NCBI RefSeq assembly: GCF_016863195.1
Contig: NZ_BOOK01000062.1
Coordinates: forward strand, 1-56,259
DNA: 56,259 nucleotides
Origin: Paraplanobispora takensis
GTDB lineage: Bacteria; Actinomycetota; Actinomycetes; Streptosporangiales; Streptosporangiaceae
Direction of reading: 5' to 3'
The notes under the pieces are model-generated. The model had not been told where the DNA came from, did no database searches, and worked only from the letters and a program-made list of their open reading frames with translations. Below are positions 51,340 to 56,259 of this stretch, one piece after another (positions within the stretch are counted from its first letter, which is position 1; every line of letters starts with the position of its first letter). The position numbers and the translations under genes are program-made.

Positions 51340-52088
51340 GCGAGACCACCGGAGCCGGCGCGCCCCCCGAGACGGCGGCCACTGAGATGACGGACCCCGC
51401 CTCCCGTCCCCGAAGGAAGCTGATGATCCACCCCCCCAACCTGAGCCCCGGCTACCGCAGCACGCTCCTGCGGGCGCCGTCCAAGCCGGCCGTCGCCTTC
51501 AAGGCCGACCCGGACGCGATCGAACTGACCAGCCCGGTCTTCGGCCACGGGGAGGTCGGCCCGCTCGACGCCGACCTGACCCGCCAGCACGAGGGCGAGC
51601 CGATCGGCGAGCGCATCATCGTCACCGGGCGGATCCTCGACGCCTCCGGGCGCCCGATCAGGAACACGCTGGTGGAGGTCTGGCAGGCCAACGCGGCCGG
51701 TCGCTACGCCCACGAGCTCGACCGGCACCCGGCGCCGCTGGACCCCGACTTCACCGGGGCGGGGCGGTGCCTGACCGACGACGAGGGCCGCTACGGGTTC
51801 GTCACGATCAAGCCGGGCGCCTATCCGTGGCGCAACCACCCCAACGCCTGGCGGCCGGCGCACATCCACTTCTCGGTGTTCGGCACCGCCTTCACCCAGC
51901 GCCTGGTCACCCAGATGTACTTCCCGGGCGATCCGCTCTTCCCCTTCGACCCGATCATGCAGTCCGTCCCGGACCCGGTGGTCCGCGAGCGGCTCGTGGC
52001 CGCCTTCGACCTGGACGTCACCGAGCCGGAGTGGGCGCTGGGCTACCGCTTCGACGTCGTGCTCGGCCGTACCCCGATGGAGGACTGA
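51336..52088 (+). CDS. pcaH: protocatechuate 3,4-dioxygenase beta subunit
   Basis: 250 residues from GTG 51336 (overlaps pobA stop; ATG 51387 is an alternative). Iron ligands are Tyr124 (AAGRYAHE), Tyr163 (GAYPWRNHPN), His176 and His178 (WRPAHIHFS), with the same 39, 13 and 2 spacing as Pseudomonas PcaH. Cleaves protocatechuate to 3-carboxy-cis,cis-muconate. Followed by pcaG with TGATG overlap. Confidence 0.95.
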   Translation: MSETTGAGAPPETAATEMTDPASRPRRKLMIHPPNLSPGYRSTLLRAPSKPAVAFKADPDAIELTSPVFGHGEVGPLDADLTRQHEGEPIGERIIVTGRILDASGRPIRNTLVEVWQANAAGRYAHELDRHPAPLDPDFTGAGRCLTDDEGRYGFVTIKPGAYPWRNHPNAWRPAHIHFSVFGTAFTQRLVTQMYFPGDPLFPFDPIMQSVPDPVVRERLVAAFDLDVTEPEWALGYRFDVVLGRTPMED

Positions 52089-52576
52089 TGCTCACACCTT
52101 CGCAGACCGTGGGGCCGTTCTTCGGCCACGCCCTGCCCTACGAGGGCGGCCCCGACCTGGTGCCCGAGGGGCACCCGGGGGCGATCACCGTCACCGGCCG
52201 GGTGCTCGACGGGGCGGGCGAGCCCGTGCCGGACGCGATGCTGGAGCTGTGGACGGGGGAGACCGGCACCCGCGGCGTGCTGCGGCGCGAGGGAGAGGGC
52301 GCCTGCGGTTTCGGGCGCTGCGCCACCGCCCCCGACGGCACCTACCGGTTCCGCACCGCGCCCCCCGCCGGACCGTACCTCGCGCTGCTGGTCTTCGCGC
52401 GGGGCCTGCTGTGCGCGGTCTCGACCCGTGTCTACCTCCAGGACGGCCCCGACCCGCTGCTCGACAGCCTGGAGCCCGGGCGCCGGGCGACGCTGATCGC
52501 GCAGCGCGACGGGGAGGTCTACCGCTTCGACGTCCGCCTCCAGGGCGAGGGGGAGACGGTCTTCCTTGAGTTCTGA
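52088..52576 (+). CDS. pcaG: protocatechuate 3,4-dioxygenase alpha subunit
   Basis: 162 residues, short as usual for alpha subunits from actinomycetes. TPSQTVGPFFGHALPYEGG at the start is the PcaG opening; ITVTGRVLDGAGEPVPDAMLELW mirrors the beta subunit. The iron ligands are absent, as expected for this non-catalytic half. ATG 52088 shares a base with the pcaH stop (TGATG). Confidence 0.94.
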   Translation: MLTPSQTVGPFFGHALPYEGGPDLVPEGHPGAITVTGRVLDGAGEPVPDAMLELWTGETGTRGVLRREGEGACGFGRCATAPDGTYRFRTAPPAGPYLALLVFARGLLCAVSTRVYLQDGPDPLLDSLEPGRRATLIAQRDGEVYRFDVRLQGEGETVFLEF

Positions 52577-54062
52577 CCACGCGCCGGGGGCGGAGCGGGC
52601 GGCGGCCGTACGGCACGGCGCGGAGGCGGAGACGGGTACGGAGTCGGGGTCGGGGGCGGGGGCGGGGGCGGGGAGTACGGCGGTGCGGCTCCATCACCGC
52701 CTCGACGGCCCAGCCGGCGCGCCGCTGCTGGTGCTGGGACCCTCGCTGGGCACCACGCTGGAGATCTGGGAACCGCAGATGGAGGCGCTGACCGCCTCCT
52801 GGCGGGTGCTGCGCTACGACCTGCCCGGCCACGGCGGCAGCGCTCCCGCCGGGGGATCGTCCGCTGACGAGTCTGCTGCGGAACCGTCTGCCGGCGTGTC
52901 CGGTGTGGAACCGGAGGCTGTCGAACCCGTCGCGGGATCGATCGCCGCCGCTCCCGCCGCCGGGTTGACCGTCGACGCACTGGCGCAGGCCGTACTGGAG
53001 CTGGTCGGCGAGGAGCGGTTCGCGATCGGCGGCATCTCCTTGGGCGGGGCGATCGCGGCCACCGTCGCCGCGCGGGTCCCCGGCAGGGTGACCGGCCTGG
53101 TGCTGTGCTGCACCTCCGCGCGGTTCGGCGAGCCCGGGCCGTGGCGGGAGCGGGCGGCGGCCGTACGGCGCGAGGGCATGCGGCAGCTCGCGCCGACCCT
53201 GGTCGGCCGGTGGTTCACCCCCCGCTTCGCCGAGGGCGACCCCGGCCGGATCTCCTGGGTCCTGGAGATGCTGCACGCCGTGGACCCCGGCTCCTACGCG
53301 GCCTGCTGCGAGGCCATCGCAGGCTACGACCTCACCGGCGGGCTGAGCGCGATCACGGCGCCCACCCTGGTCGTGGCGGGAGCCGGCGACCCGGCCACCC
53401 CGGTCGAGCACGCCCTCACCCTGGTCCGGGGCATCGACGGCGCCCTGCTGACCGTGGTGCCCGGCGCCCACCTGGCGAGCGTGGAACGGGCGGCGGCGGT
53501 CACCTCCGCGGTGACCCGCCACCTGCACGAGACCGGAGTGCCCACGGATAGCGGGACCGGCTCCCCCGCCGGAACCGGATCATCTGTCGGGAATGGGCCG
53601 TCCGCGGGGGACGGCCGGAGCGGGGCGTCCGCCGCGGGCGGGTCCTCCCCGCGGAGGGACGAGCGGCCGATCGCGGGGACGCGGGACGACGACGACCGCC
53701 GGGCCGCCGGGATGCGGACCCGTCGCGAGGTGCTCGGAGACGAGCACGTCGAGCGGGCGATCGCCCGCACCACCGCCTTCACCGAGGACTTCCAGGACCT
53801 CATCACCCGCTACGCCTGGGACGAGATCTGGAACCGCCCCGGCCTGGACCGGCGCACCCGCAGCTGCGTCACGCTGACCGCGCTCGTGGCGGGCGGGCAC
53901 CTCGAGGAACTGGCCATGCACGTCCGCGCGGCCCTGCGGAACGGCCTGACGCCGGACGAGATCAAGGAGGTGCTCCTGCAGACGGCGATCTACTGCGGGG
54001 TCCCCGCCGCCAACGCCGCCTTCGCGGTCGCCCAGCGCACCCTGGCGGAGAGCGGCGCCTGA
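52566..54062 (+). CDS. pcaL: 3-oxoadipate enol-lactonase / 4-carboxymuconolactone decarboxylase fusion
   Basis: 498 residues. The start is TTG 52566 overlapping pcaG. Domain 1 (about 40-325) is an alpha/beta hydrolase: GPSLGTTLEIWEPQM, YDLPGHGGS, nucleophile in GGISLGGAIA, late Asp in AGAGDPATP and His in PGAHLASVE. Domain 2 (about 380-498) is the decarboxylase: RREVLGDEHVERA, WDEIWNRPGLDRRTRSCVTLTALVAGGHLEELAMHVRAAL, LQTAIYCGVPAANAAF. The fusion is the PcaL form of streptomycetes and rhodococci. Unusual: a Ser/Glu/Ala-rich insert of about 40 residues after PGHGGS, and a Gly/Ser/Arg linker of about 50 residues. Confidence 0.93.
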   Translation: MSSDHAPGAERAAAVRHGAEAETGTESGSGAGAGAGSTAVRLHHRLDGPAGAPLLVLGPSLGTTLEIWEPQMEALTASWRVLRYDLPGHGGSAPAGGSSADESAAEPSAGVSGVEPEAVEPVAGSIAAAPAAGLTVDALAQAVLELVGEERFAIGGISLGGAIAATVAARVPGRVTGLVLCCTSARFGEPGPWRERAAAVRREGMRQLAPTLVGRWFTPRFAEGDPGRISWVLEMLHAVDPGSYAACCEAIAGYDLTGGLSAITAPTLVVAGAGDPATPVEHALTLVRGIDGALLTVVPGAHLASVERAAAVTSAVTRHLHETGVPTDSGTGSPAGTGSSVGNGPSAGDGRSGASAAGGSSPRRDERPIAGTRDDDDRRAAGMRTRREVLGDEHVERAIARTTAFTEDFQDLITRYAWDEIWNRPGLDRRTRSCVTLTALVAGGHLEELAMHVRAALRNGLTPDEIKEVLLQTAIYCGVPAANAAFAVAQRTLAESGA

Positions 54063-54071
54063 ACCGCGTCC

Positions 54072-54112
54072 CCGCCCGGGTCCCGGCCTGAATCCGGCCG
54101 GGACCCGGGCGG
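54072..54112 (+). terminator. strong hairpin ending the pob/pca operon
   Basis: CCGCCCGGGTCCCGGCC (54072-54088) is perfectly complementary to 54096-54112, a 17-base stem with a seven-base loop. It separates pcaL from the following aldehyde dehydrogenase. Confidence 0.75.
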
Positions 54113-54202
54113 CGCGTTTCCGCAAGCCCGTTCACGGGCACTGCCTCATCGCCCACCGGTGTCCCGCGACCCGGTCCGCAGGAGTGGAGGCGTGAACCCC
54201 CG

Positions 54203-55624
54203 ATGAGAACGCTCTGGCTTTTCACCGACGGCGAATGGCGCGAGAGCGCGGGCGACGACGTGATCGCCGTGGACGATCCGGCCACCGGCGAGCGGGTGGG
54301 CGAATGCCCGCGCGGGTGCGAGGAGGACGTCCGGGCCGCCGTACGGTCGGCGCGCGGGGCGGCCCCCGGCTGGGCGCGCGTCGCCCCCGCCGAGCGGGGG
54401 GCGATCCTGCGCCGCGCCGCCGCCCGGGTCAGGGAGCACGCCGACGAGCTGGCCCGGCTGGTGACCCGGGAGATGGGCAAGCCGCTGGCCGACGCGCGCG
54501 GCGGCGTCGAGGCCGGGGCCGGGACCCTGGAACAGTACGCCGAGCTGGGCCCCCTGCACGGCGGCCGGACCCTGCAGGGCGGCTGGGGCGCGACCGACCT
54601 GATGGTCCGCGAGCCGCTGGGCGTGGTCGCCGTCATCACCCCGTGGAACGACCCGGTGGCGATCGCGTGCGGCCTGATCGGCGCCGCGCTGGTGACGGGG
54701 AACACGGTGGTGCACAAGCCGTCCGAGCGCACCCCGCACACCGGGGCCCGCCTGGTCGAGCTGCTCGCCGCCGACCTGCCCCCGGGGACCCTCACCATGG
54801 TCGCCGGAGACCAGAGCGCCGGCTGGCCGCTGGCCGCCCACCCGGACGTCGACCTGGTGGCCCACGTGGGCTCCAGCGAGGCGGGCCGCCAGATCGCCGC
54901 CGTCGCCCGCGGACGGGTACTCCGCGAGAACGGCGGCAAGGACCCGCTCATCGTGGACGAGGGCGTCGACCCGAAGTGGGCGGCCGGGCAGGCCGCACTC
55001 GGCTGCTTCGCCAACGCCGGGCAGATCTGCGTCGCCATCGAGCGGATCTACGTGCACCGGGCGGTGGCCGAGTCGTTCACCGCCGCGCTCGTCGCCGAGG
55101 CCGAGGGGCTGAGCATGGGCTCGGGGCTCGACGAGTCGACCGCTCTCGGCCCCCTGGTCGACGGCCGCCAGCGCGATCTCGTCGACGAGCACGTCCGCTC
55201 GGCGGTGGCCGCGGGCGCGAAGCTGCTGACCGGCGGCGAGGTCCCCGACGGGCCCGGCACCTTCTACCCGGCGACCGTGCTGGCCGGCTGCTCCGACGAC
55301 ATGCCCGTGATGCGGGAGGAGACGTTCGGGCCGGTGGCGGCGGTCCGCGTGGTCGACAGCTTCGACGAGGCGCTCGCGCTGGCCAACGGCGGGGAGTACG
55401 GCCTGGCCGCGACCGTGCTCACGCCCTCACTCGCGCACATGCAGCGGGCCTGGCGCGAACTGCGGGCCGGCACGGTGAAGATCAACGCCGTGTTCGGCGG
55501 AGCACCCGGCGGCGCGGCCCAGCCCCTGGGCGCCAGCGGCCAGGGCTTCGGCTACGGCCCGGAGCTGCTCGACGAGATGACCCACACCAAGGTCGTGCAC
55601 ATCGCCACCCCCGAGACCGGTTGA
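54203..55624 (+). CDS. aldehyde dehydrogenase (succinate-semialdehyde/benzaldehyde-like)
   Basis: 473 residues. AVITPWNDPVAIACG, HKPSERTPHTG, HVGSSEAGRQIA, catalytic Glu in LRENGGKDPLIV and Cys in NAGQICVAIERIYV. The ENGGKDP form of the Glu motif and the missing FTGS (HVGS instead) mark a subgroup distinct from the other two aldehyde dehydrogenases of the window. The best ribosome sequence, GGAGTGGAGG, serves a four-codon reading frame (GTG 54192) whose stop overlaps ATG 54203. It could make 4-hydroxybenzoate from the aldehyde for pobA, but the terminator before it argues for separate control. Confidence 0.9.
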   Translation: MRTLWLFTDGEWRESAGDDVIAVDDPATGERVGECPRGCEEDVRAAVRSARGAAPGWARVAPAERGAILRRAAARVREHADELARLVTREMGKPLADARGGVEAGAGTLEQYAELGPLHGGRTLQGGWGATDLMVREPLGVVAVITPWNDPVAIACGLIGAALVTGNTVVHKPSERTPHTGARLVELLAADLPPGTLTMVAGDQSAGWPLAAHPDVDLVAHVGSSEAGRQIAAVARGRVLRENGGKDPLIVDEGVDPKWAAGQAALGCFANAGQICVAIERIYVHRAVAESFTAALVAEAEGLSMGSGLDESTALGPLVDGRQRDLVDEHVRSAVAAGAKLLTGGEVPDGPGTFYPATVLAGCSDDMPVMREETFGPVAAVRVVDSFDEALALANGGEYGLAATVLTPSLAHMQRAWRELRAGTVKINAVFGGAPGGAAQPLGASGQGFGYGPELLDEMTHTKVVHIATPETG

Positions 55625-55756
55625 GCCCCGAGACCGGAGGAGAACCGAGACCGGACCGGCCGGATGGTGAGATATCCGGGCTCCGGCCCACTCTCGATGA
55701 CGGGGTGACCGTGAGTGAGGCGACCGGCCCACGGGACACCGCCGACAGGCGTCCCG

Positions 55757-56117
55757 GCCGGTGCCGTCTTGAGGATGGCCGCCGATGCGGCTTCGGCCCT
55801 CGAGGCCGGGAGGCGCGGGACGGGGCAGCCTCCGCAGCCGCTCACCGAGATCACCCAGGTCCCACAGCAGCCGTTGCGGCAGACTCACCGTCGCCCGCAC
55901 GCGCAACGCGCAGGCGGGAAAGGCGGTCAGCTCGTCGTTGCGGAACCGGGTAGTCGGGGGCGTGCACTCCCGCAAGCGCGACGCATCGGGAAAGTACCGG
56001 ACCGCGTGCACGACGTTCGCGGCCGGCTCATCGACTTCGACGAAGAAACCGAGCAGGCCGACGGGCGGCAGGCCGGCTACGGGCTGCGCCTGAAGCGCCT
56101 GCTCGGGCAGCGCCCGC
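55757..56117 (-). pseudogene. remnant of a DUF1963 (YwqG)-like gene
   Basis: Read from 56117 downwards, an open stretch gives VAGLPPVGLLGFFVEVDEPA, VRYFPDASRLRECTPP and SRIGGHPQDGTG, in the order of the DUF1963 motifs (LPxxGxLxFFxxxD; V-x-YxxD; HxLGGxPxxxQ). There is no start or N-terminal half: upstream the frame runs into the chemoreceptor gene end. After GGHPQ the sequence turns into Arg/Pro-rich non-coding-like text. Both ends therefore appear lost. My recognition is by motif order only. Confidence 0.45.
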
Positions 56118-56259
56118 TCAGACGCTGAAACGCTCCACCAGCTCGCGCAGCGAGCGGCTCATCTCGGCCAGTTCGGCCGCGGCCTGGTAGGACTGGGCGA
56201 CGCCTTCGGTGGTCACCGCGGTGGATTGGGCCACGCCCGCGATGTTGGCGGCGATCTCG
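56118..56259 (-). CDS. methyl-accepting chemotaxis protein, C-terminal end (partial)
   Basis: Forty-six residues to the stop at 56118, open at the window edge: EIAANIAGVAQSTAVTT, then GVAQSYQAAAELAEMSRSLRELVERFSV. This heptad pattern with alternating Ala/Ser and the ending LRELVERFSV is the last helix of the MCP signalling domain. There is no C-terminal CheR/CheB pentapeptide. It implies a chemosensory-type receptor, found even in non-motile or zoosporic actinomycetes. Confidence 0.8.
   Translation of the reverse strand, partial: EIAANIAGVAQSTAVTTEGVAQSYQAAAELAEMSRSLRELVERFSV

Overview
The window is about 70% GC. GTG and TTG starts are common, genes often overlap at ATGA/GTGA junctions, and the product set is typical of actinomycetes (mycobacterial-type CYP51, DHA2 exporter, HxlR, ECF sigma factor with zinc anti-sigma factor, pcaL fusion). 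I infer a soil actinomycete, probably Streptosporangiales, but no rRNA or marker gene here proves it. I see no tRNA, rRNA, CRISPR array, transposase or integrase. It looks like chromosome rather than a mobile element.

Left part (1-12.6 kb): a receiver-only response regulator, a STAS protein without the phosphorylatable serine, and a divergent amidohydrolase / glutamine-synthetase-like pair matching the two halves of fungal FluG. Then a membrane GGDEF-EAL c-di-GMP enzyme, a secreted S37 peptidase, a macrodomain ADP-ribose hydrolase, a secreted unknown, an internally deleted SDR, and a DHA2 exporter divergent from an HxlR regulator.

12.6-23.5 kb: a locus that mirrors from memory the mycobacterial CYP51 neighbourhood (Rv0760c-Rv0771): CMD, 3-hydroxyisobutyrate-dehydrogenase-like, SDR, aldehyde dehydrogenase, NTF2-like protein, 3Fe-4S ferredoxin, CYP51, SDR, second P450, TetR. 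Three genes (unknown, VOC, WYL regulator) sit between the halves. The TetR start and the aldehyde dehydrogenase start carry the same palindrome, so one regulator probably controls both.

23.6-33.4 kb: an unknown membrane-anchored protein, a TetR divergent from a Tat-exported FAD amine-oxidase-like protein coupled to a second FAD enzyme, a two-component system, an apolipoprotein N-acyltransferase and an SDR.

33.5-39.7 kb: the most unusual block. A soluble mini anti-sigma factor and an ECF sigma factor are divergent from a YxFxxD lipoprotein, a DUF4142 protein, a secreted DUF1996 protein with about 145 residues of Gln-rich sequence, a NOX/FRE-type di-haem membrane protein, and a NuoF-like flavoprotein fused to a ferredoxin. 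I propose an NADH-to-outside electron transfer system under extracytoplasmic stress control.

39.7-56.3 kb: RidA, an esterase with a TetR, a module able to take alkyl sulfates to fatty acids (alkyl sulfatase, GMC alcohol oxidase, aldehyde dehydrogenase), a P450/TetR pair around twin operators, an IclR regulator divergent from pobA-pcaH-pcaG-pcaL (4-hydroxybenzoate to beta-ketoadipate, but no pcaB), an aldehyde dehydrogenase, a DUF1963-like remnant, and the 3' end of a chemoreceptor gene. Short tandem repeats are frequent inside and between genes. No gene-free stretch exceeds 300 bases.
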